Positions 1 through 7,502 of a stretch of DNA of 7,837 nt are shown here, one piece after another. Position numbers and translations under genes: made by a program. Each line of letters opens with the position of its first letter. Within the stretch, counting starts at the first letter, position 1. The stretch is from NCBI GenBank assembly GCA_021784715.1, contig JAJYHP010000024.1, forward strand, positions 1-7,837, in the 5' to 3' direction. Source of the DNA: a bacterium. Lineage in GTDB: Bacteria > Eremiobacterota > Eremiobacteria > Baltobacterales > Baltobacteraceae. Under the pieces are notes generated by a model, which saw only the letters and a list, made by a program, of their open reading frames with translations, was not told the origin of the DNA and searched no databases.

Positions 1-3000
1 GCACCCTTGCGGAAATCTTCGCTCCGGGATCGCCGACGTTACCCGAGGGGCTTCGAACGCTCGACGTTTCGCCCGAACGTGAGTTGGAACCTGGGATGAC
101 GGTGCGCGCGGCCTTCACTTTTACCAACCACGGCGGCGCCCCGGCGACCGGGGTGCGCGCGCGCTTGAACCTCCCCGAGGGGCTCGTCTATCTCGTGGGC
201 TCCGCGACGCTCGACGGGCAGTTGCTCGAGGATGAACGGGGCAGCACGCCGCTGCTCGCCTCGGCGGGCGCCGGGATCGGCGACGTCGCGCCCGGGCAGC
301 GGCGACGGATCGAGTTGTGCTATAGCGTCGCAGGGGCGATAGAGAACGGCAGTACCGTCGAGATTCAGGCGGCGGTTGCCAGCTCCGAACTCGAACCGGT
401 CGGGTCAAACGTCGTTCGCTTGATCGCGCGCAGTAAACCGAATCTGCGCAATCCCGGCAGCACCGCGAGCCTCGAAGCGCGTGGGGATCTCCATCCCGGC
501 GACGAGGCGAGCGTGACCGTCCGCGTTCACAACGTGGGAGAATCGAGCGCGCACGACGTCGTCGTTCTCGCGCCGATTCCCGAACACACGCAGTACGTGC
601 CGGGCTCGGTGCGCGTGAACGGCCGGGAGCTTGAGGGCGAACTCGGCATCGCCTTCGACCGGGTCTACGCGCCGGTCGTCGCGCGGACGCTCGCCTCGGG
701 GGCGACGGCGACGTTGCAGTATCGCGTGCGCCTCGATTCTCCGCTCCCCGACGCGACGACGATCCGATTGCAAGCGCGCATCGCATCGCAAGAGAGCGTC
801 GCGTTCGATCTTCCCGAAAGCGCGCTGAGCGTCGCCGCCGCGCCGGATTTTTCGGGGCCGGGGAATGCGCTGCGCGTCGAGCCGTCGGAGGAGGTCCTTC
901 CCGGTCATCGCTTGCGCGCCTCGATCTCGCTGCAGAACGACGGCAACGCGCGCGCCGAGCGCGTCGAGGTGGCGTTCGCGGTCGATCCCGCACTTTCGTA
1001 CGTTCGCGCGAGCGCGCAACTCGATGGCGCGCCGTTACGCGAACGCAAACGCGAGAACTTGCGCTTCGATATCGGCGCGCTCGACGCCGGCGAATCGGCG
1101 GAGCTCTCCGCCGAGTTCATCCTCGTATCGCCGCAACCGGCGGGTCGCGAGCTTTCGGTCGGCGCGCGCGTTGCGTGGGAGCCCTTTGCGGCGCTCGGCG
1201 AGCGATTTTTCGAACGACGGCTCGCCGTCGTTTCGCGCCCGCATTTCGTAGCGCGTCGGAATCGTCTCTCGCGCATCGGCGCGGGTTCGGTACGCCCCGG
1301 GGAGCGCGTCGAAGGTGAGATCGCGATCGCGAATAGCGGATCGGCCGCCGCCCACGAAGCGCTGCTCTCATTCGTCGTCGATCCCGAACTCGAAGCGCTG
1401 GAAATCTTCGAAGAAGAAACGCCGCGCGCGCTCGTCGAGAACCGTCTCGAACTCGGTGCGCTCGATGCCTATAGCGCCCGGCGGTTTCGCCTCTGCGCGT
1501 TTCTGCAGAGCCCGCTCCCCGATCGCACCGAAGCGGTGCTGCGCGTCGCGCTCGCCTCGCAGGAGTGCGAAGAACGATCGCTCGGCGAGATTCGCTGGAC
1601 GGTCGATTCGCATCCGTTCTTCTCGCCGGAGCGCTCGCGCTTCGAACGACGCGAGAACGAACCGTTGCGCCCCAATCGCCTCACCGAGATCGAGCTCCAT
1701 CTCGAAAACGTCGGGAGCGATGTGGCGCGCAACGTTGCGGTTCGGCTCTTTCCGGCGCCCGAGGCGCGCATCGAAAGCGTCGAGGGAGCGACCCGATCGA
1801 ACTCCGCGTTGCTCGTCGGCGAGATTGCGGCGGGCGGGAGCGCCGAGATACGCATCGGCATTCGATTGCTGCGCAGCCTCGCGCGTGAAATTCCGCTCAC
1901 GCTCGACGGCGTGGTGACCGCCGATGCAATGGTACCGCTCCAACTCGAACGGATAACCATCGCGACGACGGCGCAACCCGACTTTTCAGATGGAACGTTC
2001 CAGAGCGAGCCCGCCGAGAGCGTCGAAGCCGGCGAGAGCATCGATTGGACCTTGCATCTGCGCAACGGCGGCGACGGTACCGCGCGTCGCGTGGAAATCG
2101 CGATCGAGCAGCCGCAGATCGTCATTTACGTTCCCAATTCCACCACAGTGAACGGCGTGCCGGTCCGCGACGTCGGTACGTTGCCGCCTTTTGCCGCCGG
2201 GCGCGGCATCGTTTTTACCGCCGTCGAACCGGGTGTCGAAGCGGTCATTCGGTGGCGCGATATTGCACACAACCAGCTCCAACTCGGCGAGCAAATCGTG
2301 CGGAAAGCGCGCATTTCCTACGATGGCGAACGCAGCAACGAAATTCTCTCCAATGCGTTGCAGGTGCGCGCGACGCCGCTGCTCGCTGGATCGATTGCGG
2401 GGCTCCCCTTCGGGCTCGACGGCATCGTCGGCAGTTCGCTCGCCGGCCCGCGTGCGGTATCCAACGCACCCGAGGCGGAGGCACCGCGCGTAGAAATCGC
2501 GCGCGCGGAGGCTCCCCCGACGAATCCGGAGAGCGTACCGCCCGGGCGTCTCGCCAGCGAGATCGTGCGCACGCAGGTCGGTACGATCGTCGTGTTGAGC
2601 CCGGAGCGTCTGGCACAGATCGAACGACAACTCGGCGAGAGCCGCCCCGCAAAACTCGTCGGACATCTCTTCGCATTGCGCGCCTTGCTTCCCGATGCGA
2701 TCGGCGCGGCGCCGTTGCCCTCGCTCGATCGCCTGCGCGACGCGTTGCGCGAATCGCTCGATCGACTGTTTATCAAACTCCGTATCGCGCATTACGCGAT
2801 GGTCGAACGCGAGCTCGAAACGCCGACGGTTCGCACCGCGATCGCCGACGCGATTGCCGATGCGGTGCGGGCGCGGGGAGAGCCGGTGCCGCCGATGGAA
2901 GCGGTTGCATCGTTGAGCGGCCGATTCGACGGCGACGCATTGCGCGCGCTGGTGGAGTGCCTGCACGAAGCGCCGCACGCAAGTGCGCTGCCCTGGTTCG

Positions 3001-3194
3001 CACTCGCGCACCTGCTCCCCGACGAACGCGCCCCCGTCGCGCGCTATCGCACCGCACTCTGCGCGGCGCTCGAAGCGCTCCTTTCGTGCGAGCCCTCGGC
3101 GTTTCTCGATCGCTTAACGCGCACCAGCGACGAACGGCTCGATGCCGCTCTCGCCGATCTGCGCGAGAGCCTCGCGAGCCTTTCGACGCGATGA
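1..3194 (+). CDS. DUF11/CARDB-like tandem-repeat protein with helical C-terminal domain (5' partial)
   Basis: The frame is open from the window edge (first full codon at 3) to a TGA at 3192-3194, so the true start lies upstream. The TTG at 84 is not a real start, because the residues before it already belong to the first repeat. Residue numbers here count that TTG as 1. Six immunoglobulin-like domains of 121-135 residues run to about residue 764. They show the DUF11/CARDB pattern: a polar 'N-x-G' strand turn (NHGGAPA, NVGESSA, NDGNARA, NSGSAAA, NVGSDVA, NGGDGTA), a YVxGSxxVNG-type strand, and an (I/L)GxL-x-AG strand. A Pro/Ala/Glu-rich linker follows (about 785-825), then a helical domain at about 834-1036. 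No C-terminal anchor, sorting signal or membrane helix is seen; the N-terminus is missing, so a signal peptide cannot be judged. Such repeats are usually extracellular adhesive or spacer modules. The function is unknown. It overlaps the next gene by ATGA. Confidence 0.88.
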   Translation, partial: TLAEIFAPGSPTLPEGLRTLDVSPERELEPGMTVRAAFTFTNHGGAPATGVRARLNLPEGLVYLVGSATLDGQLLEDERGSTPLLASAGAGIGDVAPGQRRRIELCYSVAGAIENGSTVEIQAAVASSELEPVGSNVVRLIARSKPNLRNPGSTASLEARGDLHPGDEASVTVRVHNVGESSAHDVVVLAPIPEHTQYVPGSVRVNGRELEGELGIAFDRVYAPVVARTLASGATATLQYRVRLDSPLPDATTIRLQARIASQESVAFDLPESALSVAAAPDFSGPGNALRVEPSEEVLPGHRLRASISLQNDGNARAERVEVAFAVDPALSYVRASAQLDGAPLRERKRENLRFDIGALDAGESAELSAEFILVSPQPAGRELSVGARVAWEPFAALGERFFERRLAVVSRPHFVARRNRLSRIGAGSVRPGERVEGEIAIANSGSAAAHEALLSFVVDPELEALEIFEEETPRALVENRLELGALDAYSARRFRLCAFLQSPLPDRTEAVLRVALASQECEERSLGEIRWTVDSHPFFSPERSRFERRENEPLRPNRLTEIELHLENVGSDVARNVAVRLFPAPEARIESVEGATRSNSALLVGEIAAGGSAEIRIGIRLLRSLAREIPLTLDGVVTADAMVPLQLERITIATTAQPDFSDGTFQSEPAESVEAGESIDWTLHLRNGGDGTARRVEIAIEQPQIVIYVPNSTTVNGVPVRDVGTLPPFAAGRGIVFTAVEPGVEAVIRWRDIAHNQLQLGEQIVRKARISYDGERSNEILSNALQVRATPLLAGSIAGLPFGLDGIVGSSLAGPRAVSNAPEAEAPRVEIARAEAPPTNPESVPPGRLASEIVRTQVGTIVVLSPERLAQIERQLGESRPAKLVGHLFALRALLPDAIGAAPLPSLDRLRDALRESLDRLFIKLRIAHYAMVERELETPTVRTAIADAIADAVRARGEPVPPMEAVASLSGRFDGDALRALVECLHEAPHASALPWFALAHLLPDERAPVARYRTALCAALEALLSCEPSAFLDRLTRTSDERLDAALADLRESLASLSTR
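33..2375 (+). repeat. Array of six tandem Ig-like (DUF11/CARDB-type) domains at protein level
   Basis: Each domain opens with a Pro-x-(Phe/Leu) marker: codons at 33 (PTL), 438 (PNL), 843 (PDF), 1239 (PHF), 1614 (PFF) and 1977 (PDF). A seventh marker at 2376 (PLL) closes the array. The periods are 135, 135, 132, 125, 121 and 133 residues. The Tyr of the YVxGSxxVNG strand lies 52, 52, 52 and 50 residues after the marker in repeats 1, 2, 3 and 6 (Tyr codons at 189, 594, 999, 2127). Repeats 4 and 5 have lost that strand motif and are shorter. The DNA copies are well diverged, so this is an old domain array and not a recent nucleotide duplication. A further domain probably lies upstream of the window, since about ten codons precede the first marker. 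The domain family is assigned by eye. Confidence 0.75.
2583..3191 (+). other. Helical C-terminal domain of the repeat protein, related to that of the next gene
   Basis: Residues 834-1036 (numbered from the TTG at 84) are rich in Leu, Ala, Arg and Glu and read as a bundle of amphipathic helices. Landmarks are TIVVLSPERL at 834, HLFALRALLP at 861-870, ALPWFALAHLLP with Trp971, and RYR at 987-989. A final helix follows the pattern F-L-x-R-L-x-x-T-x-x-E-R-L-D-x-x-L. The same landmarks recur in order and at similar spacing in the downstream protein (198-207, Trp313, 336-338). I do not recognise it as a named family. Confidence 0.6.
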
Positions 3195-4372
3195 ATATCG
3201 GGATTGCGATCCTCGCGCTCTTCATCGTCGGTGCGCTCATCATGTTCGCCGCTCGATTGCTCCCGCGCGCGGAATCGACCGCAGCGGAGCGGGCCGCACC
3301 GGTCGAGGCTCTCCCCCAAGCGGCGTCGTCATCCTCGGCGATAGAAGCGGCGGCGTGGGGCGCGCGTGAGGCGGCGGATTTTGCAATGCTTCCCGAAGCC
3401 GCGCGCTGCGACATGATTTTTTCGATTGAAGAACGGCGCGACGAGCGCAGTGCCGCGCTGTTAGCGCACGCATTGAGCGATCCGAGCGAGGTGGTCGCTA
3501 CGGCCGCCGCTCATGCGTTGATCGCGCGCGGCGAGCGCGCGGCGGTGGAGAGCTATCTCGGCGGTTGCGACGACGAACGGCGAGCCTCGATGGCGAGAAC
3601 GTTGCGCGCGCTCTTTCCCGACCTTTCGGTCGTCGAACCGGCCGGCGAGCGTTCGCAGCCCGAAGCGCCGGCGTTGCCGCCGCGTGGCGCGCGTTCGATC
3701 GTCTTTCTCGATCTCGCGCACCTTCGGGTGCGCGACGAACTGCGCACCATCGAGCGCGCCGATAGCGGCGGCATGCTACGTCATCTCATCGCCCTCAAGC
3801 GCCTGCTCCCGGAGAGCGCGATGGAAGCGACGCCCGCGCTCGAAGCGGCATTCCGTGATGCGCGCGAGGCGATGAACGCGCCGATCTCGCGCCTGGTGAT
3901 GACGTTACATCGGCCGCGCCCCGTCGTTTCGAGCAAAGATATCGAAGATGGCGCCGGGCGCATCGCCCTGCGCTCGCTGCTCGATGCCCTTCTCGCCGCT
4001 CCGGCGAGCGCGGAGATGCCGATTGCAACCGGTAGCGCGCTCCTTCTCGCCGGCAGCGTCGAGCTCGACGAGCTCGTGGATCTGCGCCGTCGCTTGGAAA
4101 ACGAGCCGATCGGCGCGGCGCTTCCCTGGGTCATCAACGCGCGGTTGCTGCCGACCACGCTCCTGGTTCGCGGCGAAGAGTACGATATTCTCTCCCGCTA
4201 TCGCGCGCGCGCGGCCGAGAGCCTCGCCCTGCTCTGCGAACTTCCCGTCGCAGAATTCCACCGCGTTGTCGCCACGCATAACGATCGCGTGCTCGATACC
4301 TTGCTCGACGAAGCCCTCGCCGAGCTGGCGAAAATCGACGCTATACCTTCAGGCGGAAGTAGCGGATCATAA
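3191..4372 (+). CDS. Membrane-anchored protein with HEAT-like stretch and helical C-terminal domain, function unknown
   Basis: This is a 393-residue protein. The ATG at 3191 is chosen because it overlaps the upstream stop as ATGA and starts directly with a hydrophobic helix (residues about 3-21). The frame stays open far upstream of 3191, but there it is only an Arg-rich shadow of the preceding gene. After the helix come Arg22 and Arg26 and an Ala/Ser/Pro/Glu-rich tether to about 55. Residues 70-145 look like one or two HEAT-type helical hairpins (for example SAALLAHALSDPSEVVATAA). Residues 169-385 are a helical domain resembling the C-terminus of the upstream protein (HLIALKRLLP at 198-207, AALPWVINARLLP with Trp313, RYR at 336-338). 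With no charge before the helix and arginines after it, the positive-inside rule favours a cytoplasmic C-terminal part; this is an inference. No clear Shine-Dalgarno is seen, so translation is probably coupled. Its last 32 bases are antisense to the end of mrdA. Confidence 0.85.
   Translation: MNIGIAILALFIVGALIMFAARLLPRAESTAAERAAPVEALPQAASSSSAIEAAAWGAREAADFAMLPEAARCDMIFSIEERRDERSAALLAHALSDPSEVVATAAAHALIARGERAAVESYLGGCDDERRASMARTLRALFPDLSVVEPAGERSQPEAPALPPRGARSIVFLDLAHLRVRDELRTIERADSGGMLRHLIALKRLLPESAMEATPALEAAFRDAREAMNAPISRLVMTLHRPRPVVSSKDIEDGAGRIALRSLLDALLAAPASAEMPIATGSALLLAGSVELDELVDLRRRLENEPIGAALPWVINARLLPTTLLVRGEEYDILSRYRARAAESLALLCELPVAEFHRVVATHNDRVLDTLLDEALAELAKIDAIPSGGSSGS
3695..4345 (+). 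other. Helical C-terminal domain of the membrane-anchored protein (second copy of the shared module)
   Basis: Residues 169-385 start with SIVFLDLAHL, matching TIVVLSPERL of the upstream protein. The HL-x-AL-x-x-LLP to Trp distance is 115 residues here and 110 upstream. An extra stretch of about seven residues sits between the LLP after Trp313 and the RYR motif. The last helix (F-x-x-x-x-x-T-x-x-D-R-x-L-D-x-x-L) also matches. Overall identity is low and was judged by eye, so homology is probable and not proven. Confidence 0.58.
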
Positions 4373-6197
4373 TTTTTCGCGCGATCGGCGCGGCGACGTT
4401 CGCACCGTAGCCGCCGCTGCGATCGACGTATACGGCGATGACGAGTTTCGGGTGCTTCAACGGTGCCCAGCAAACGAACCAGGTGGTATTCGGACCGTTG
4501 CCGCCATCGGTCTCCACCGTTCCGGTCTTGCCCGCAAACGGAAAGCCCGGTATCGCGAGCCCGTACGCGGTGCCGACCGCAGAGGTGACCTGCGCCATAC
4601 CGGCGCGAACCGCCGCGAGCGATTTCTGCGTTACCGGAACGTGCCGGATGATCGCCGGCGGGAAAACCTTTATGATGTGGCCGTCGGGGGTGAGGATCTG
4701 CGTCACGATGTGCGGGCGATAGAGCGTACCGCCGTTAACCACCGCCGAAGCGATGTTGGCGATCTGTAACGGCGTCGCTTGCATCGCGCCTTGCCCGATG
4801 CCGAGAAAACACGCATCGCTCGGCTCCTGCGGTAGGCCGTAGTTTTTCATCATCCACGCATTGGTCGGCCAATTTCCTTTGCTCTCGCCGGGAAGATCGA
4901 TGCCGGTGCGCGCGTCGAGGCCGTAAAGCAAGGCGAATTTTCGCAAGCGTTTGAGCCCGAGCCCCATGGAGAGACGGTAGAAATAGCCGTCCGACGAAGC
5001 CGCGAGCGCCGGTACGAAGCTCGTGTATCCGAGCCCGCCCGAGACGATGTCGCGCGCGATGTATCCGTCGCAATTCCATGCGCCGTTGTCGTAGACGATT
5101 TGGTTGCGACGAATGACGCCGACGGTAATTGCCGCCGATCCGGTAACCATTTTAAACGTCGACCCGGTCGGCGTTGCGGCGGCAATCGCGCGGTTGAAGA
5201 GTGGCTGTGCGGGGTCGGTGAGATAGAAAGAAATTTTCCGCGAACGATCGAGCGCGAAATCGTTCGGATTGTAATCCGGGTAACTCGACATCGCGAGGAT
5301 GCGGCCGGTCCACGGGTCCTCGACGACGACCGCTCCTGAGACCGATTCGCCGCGCTGAACGCGCTGCACGCCGTGGGCGAGCGCGCTCTCGACGATGCGT
5401 TCGAGTCGCAGGCTCACCGAGAGCTTCAACGTATCGCCCGGAACCGGTGCCTTGTCGGGTAAGCGATCGCCCGCGACGACGTTTCCGGCGGCATCGACCA
5501 CCACGCGTTGTCCGCCGGGGCGGCCGCGGAGGTAGCGATCGTATTCGTACTCCAGGCCGTCCTTGCCGACGATCGCGTTGGGCGAATATCCGTATGGCCG
5601 CAGTCGCTTATACTCCGAGGCGGTGATGAGGCCGACGTATCCTAGCATCAGCGACCCGACGTTGTTGTACGGATAGTCGCGCACCGCTTGAACCTCGATA
5701 TCGACTCCCGGCAGATCGGCGAGTAATTCGGAGAGGCGCGCGACGTCGGCGACGGAGAGATTTCGAGCGAGGACGACCGGGCCGTAGGGTTCGTAGGTTT
5801 GCACTTCGGCGAAATTGCGGTAATTGACGCCACGGTGATGATAGAGCCGATATTCGAGCTTCGCCATGGGAAGATGGATCGTGGTGGCGACGCTCTCCAG
5901 CTCCGAATGAAGATGTTTGACGAGCGACGGCACGAGTGCGACCACGAACGATGGGCGGCTGCGCACCATCACCTTGCCGTGGCGATCGACGATCAGGCCG
6001 CGCGGCGCGGCGACGCGGATGAGCCGAATTTGGTTCGCTTCGGCCTGCGCGCGGTACTCCGCTCCGTGGACGATCTGCACGTCGACGAGCCGCACCAAGA
6101 GTACCGCGAAGACCAGCACGGCAAAGAGCGCGAAGCCGATGAGCCGCCGTAGGGGGCGTTCGAAACGTTGGCGCAGCCAAATGCCGGTATCTCTCAT
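4341..6197 (-). CDS. mrdA: Peptidoglycan D,D-transpeptidase PBP2 (class B penicillin-binding protein of the elongasome)
   Basis: This is a 618-residue class B penicillin-binding protein that cross-links peptide stems of new peptidoglycan during lateral wall growth, acting outside the membrane. One membrane helix lies at about 19-38 after an Arg-rich start. The non-catalytic dimerisation (pedestal) part follows, with PRGLIVDR at 65-72 and the family motif GKDGLEYEYDRYLRG from 211. The transpeptidase domain covers about 275-610 and has the full active-site set: S346-T-F-K349 (nucleophile Ser346), S401-S-D403, and K557-T-G559. Length and order match PBP2 (E. coli about 630), and gene order after mreD separates it from the septal paralogue FtsI. 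The ATG at 6197 overlaps the mreD stop as ATGA, with no clear Shine-Dalgarno, which implies translational coupling. The TAG stop lies inside the convergent gene. rodA does not follow it here. Confidence 0.96.
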   Translation of the reverse strand: MRDTGIWLRQRFERPLRRLIGFALFAVLVFAVLLVRLVDVQIVHGAEYRAQAEANQIRLIRVAAPRGLIVDRHGKVMVRSRPSFVVALVPSLVKHLHSELESVATTIHLPMAKLEYRLYHHRGVNYRNFAEVQTYEPYGPVVLARNLSVADVARLSELLADLPGVDIEVQAVRDYPYNNVGSLMLGYVGLITASEYKRLRPYGYSPNAIVGKDGLEYEYDRYLRGRPGGQRVVVDAAGNVVAGDRLPDKAPVPGDTLKLSVSLRLERIVESALAHGVQRVQRGESVSGAVVVEDPWTGRILAMSSYPDYNPNDFALDRSRKISFYLTDPAQPLFNRAIAAATPTGSTFKMVTGSAAITVGVIRRNQIVYDNGAWNCDGYIARDIVSGGLGYTSFVPALAASSDGYFYRLSMGLGLKRLRKFALLYGLDARTGIDLPGESKGNWPTNAWMMKNYGLPQEPSDACFLGIGQGAMQATPLQIANIASAVVNGGTLYRPHIVTQILTPDGHIIKVFPPAIIRHVPVTQKSLAAVRAGMAQVTSAVGTAYGLAIPGFPFAGKTGTVETDGGNGPNTTWFVCWAPLKHPKLVIAVYVDRSGGYGANVAAPIARKIMIRYFRLKV

Positions 6198-6736
6198 GCG
6201 TTATCGCGATGTCTGGAGCGGTACCACCAAGCGAAGATTCCTAACAGCAGCGAATCGAGAATCGCCTGTCTGATCGCGTCGTGAAAATGCAACGCGCTCC
6301 ATGCAAACGGAGAGCCGGTCGCCTGCATGACCGCCCAGAAGACGGCGTTTCGCACGAACGTCGCGACGAATGCGAGCGCCGCGTAGAGCAGCGGAGAGTT
6401 GCTGAAAAAACGTTGCGCGAGGAGCGCGGTCAACACCGCTGCGGCGAGCGTTGCGAGCATCCACGACGCGCCGGTCGTTCCCGATAGCAGGTCTTCGCAG
6501 AGCCCGGCGATGAGGCCGAGAAATGCCGCGCGTTGCGGCCCGAGCCGCGCCGAATACCAGACGACGACGAGCAGGACGGCGCTCGGCGGAACGTCCTTCC
6601 AACGAAGGAGCGAGAGCGAGCTCGCTTGGAATGCGAGCGCGAGCAACACCGCGAGCGTCACGTGCCACCACGCGGGGTATCGGTAGGGAGTCTCGGGCTC
6701 CCTACCGTGCAACGACGAGGAGTCGATCCAGGGCAT
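6194..6736 (-). CDS. mreD: Rod shape-determining membrane protein MreD
   Basis: MreD is a small integral membrane component of the elongasome that works with MreC to link cytoplasmic MreB to PBP2 and RodA. The 180-residue product shows about five or six hydrophobic segments (roughly 26-42, 50-62, 70-86, 90-108, 115-137, 157-174). The segment GLIAGLCEDLLSGTTG at about 74-89 is the usual conserved G...DLL..G stretch of the family. The ATG at 6736 lies 35 bases inside mreC and has no good Shine-Dalgarno. It gives a polar leader of about 24 residues before the first helix, longer than is usual. A GTG at 6661 (codon 26) would give 155 residues, but it also lacks a clear ribosome site and would start directly in the helix. 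The identification rests on hydropathy, that motif, and position between mreC and mrdA. Confidence 0.88.
   Translation of the reverse strand: MPWIDSSSLHGREPETPYRYPAWWHVTLAVLLALAFQASSLSLLRWKDVPPSAVLLVVVWYSARLGPQRAAFLGLIAGLCEDLLSGTTGASWMLATLAAAVLTALLAQRFFSNSPLLYAALAFVATFVRNAVFWAVMQATGSPFAWSALHFHDAIRQAILDSLLLGIFAWWYRSRHRDNA
6681..6707 (-). promoter_or_regulatory. Perfect inverted repeat on the mreC stop codon, within the start of mreD
   Basis: The arms CGGTAGGGAG (6681-6690) and CTCCCTACCG (6698-6707) pair perfectly over 10 bp around a 7-base loop (6691-6697). In the mRNA the mreC TAG (6704-6702) lies inside the first arm, and the hairpin covers mreD codons about 10-19. There is no U-tract after it, so it does not look like an intrinsic terminator. 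A role in mreC-mreD translational coupling or mRNA stability is inferred. Confidence 0.5.
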
Positions 6737-7502
6737 TCAAGCGTACCGATGGTTTCAGAATTGCGGTCTGATAGAGGCTGGAATCGTTGCGGTCGATCTT
6801 CACGATGCGACCGATCGGAATCCCGGCGCGGAACGTGCGCCCGTTTCCGGTAACGACGACCTCTCCTATGCGAAGCGGCGCGTCGAGCGTGACGTAATCG
6901 AGGCGAATGCTCTGCAGGTTTCCGCGTGCGATGCCCCACCAGCGACCGTTCCGCACGACTGCAGGGATGCGACTCGAGAAATCCGTTGCGAGCAGCACGG
7001 TTGCATCGAGCGGGGTGACCTGCGTGACGTGACCGACGACGCCCCCTGGCGCGATCACGCCGTCGTCGCGGCGAACGCCGGCGAGCGAACCGCGGTCGAT
7101 GGTGATGCTGCGCGTCGCTCCCTCGGGCGGAAAACCGATAACGCGAGCTTCGATTCCGTTGGGATGCCGGTCGCGCAGCCGTGCGATACCGGCGATCGCG
7201 AGCGCGTCGGCGAGCTCTTGGTGGAGCCGGGCGTTCCGTTCGAGCAGCGCTTGGTTCGACGTGACGAGCGCTGCGTTGCGCGCGCGTAACGACGGAAACG
7301 AGAGCACGGCGTTCGCACTCCCGCCGACGGCGTTCCCGATGCCGGTGACGAGGTTTTCGGAGCCGGCGATGAGATAGGATGCGGTGACGGCGATCGGGCT
7401 CGGTTCGCCGGCACGCTGCGCTCGAACCTGAAGGATGGCGAGCAACGCCGCGGCGATGACGATCGCGAGCAGCACGAGCAACTTGCGCTCGTCAGTGCGC
7501 AC
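6702..7502 (-). CDS. mreC: Rod shape-determining protein MreC
   Basis: MreC is the periplasmic scaffold of the elongasome; it is anchored in the membrane and activates PBP2-RodA. The 266-residue product has a short cytoplasmic N-terminus, a membrane helix at about 8-25, and a coiled coil at about 72-105 that is the dimerisation helix. The beta-rich C-terminal domain runs from about 119 to the end, with family stretches such as [17 protein letters not shown] and GGVVGHV. The length is typical. The start is a GTG at 7502, 11 bases inside the upstream maf frame, and is supported by an AAGAAGG ribosome site 8 bases before it. The gene is followed by mreD with a 35-base overlap. mreB, often the gene before mreC, is not in the window; the neighbour here is maf. 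Confidence 0.96.
   Translation of the reverse strand: MRTDERKLLVLLAIVIAAALLAILQVRAQRAGEPSPIAVTASYLIAGSENLVTGIGNAVGGSANAVLSFPSLRARNAALVTSNQALLERNARLHQELADALAIAGIARLRDRHPNGIEARVIGFPPEGATRSITIDRGSLAGVRRDDGVIAPGGVVGHVTQVTPLDATVLLATDFSSRIPAVVRNGRWWGIARGNLQSIRLDYVTLDAPLRIGEVVVTGNGRTFRAGIPIGRIVKIDRNDSSLYQTAILKPSVRLNALDRLLVVAR

Noticed and set aside
84..110. TTG at 84 or ATG at 96 as the true start of the repeat gene
   Set aside because: The frame is open to the window edge and the upstream residues carry the PTL marker exactly 52 residues before the Tyr of repeat 1, so the gene is truncated by the window.
1368..2125. Overlapping minus-strand frames of about 200 codons
   Set aside because: They mirror the codon structure of the repeat gene and show no recognisable domains or ribosome sites.
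1986..3011. Long minus-strand open frame of 341 codons antisense to the repeat gene
   Set aside because: Such frames are expected opposite GC-rich genes. The translation has no domain pattern and the plus frame carries clear repeat motifs.
2045..3190. Upstream extension of the membrane-anchored gene, giving a 775-residue frame
   Set aside because: This part is Arg-rich, low-quality shadow sequence of the repeat gene in another frame. The ATG at 3191, with its membrane helix and ATGA overlap, is a clear start.
4345..4380. Possible intrinsic terminator after the plus-strand block (TTTTT at 4373-4377)
   Set aside because: The only nearby pairing is a 4-bp CTTC/GAAG stem, too weak and too far from the T-run to count as a terminator.
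7029..7377. Short plus-strand frames opposite mreC
   Set aside because: They are antisense shadows of a well-identified gene with no supporting signals.
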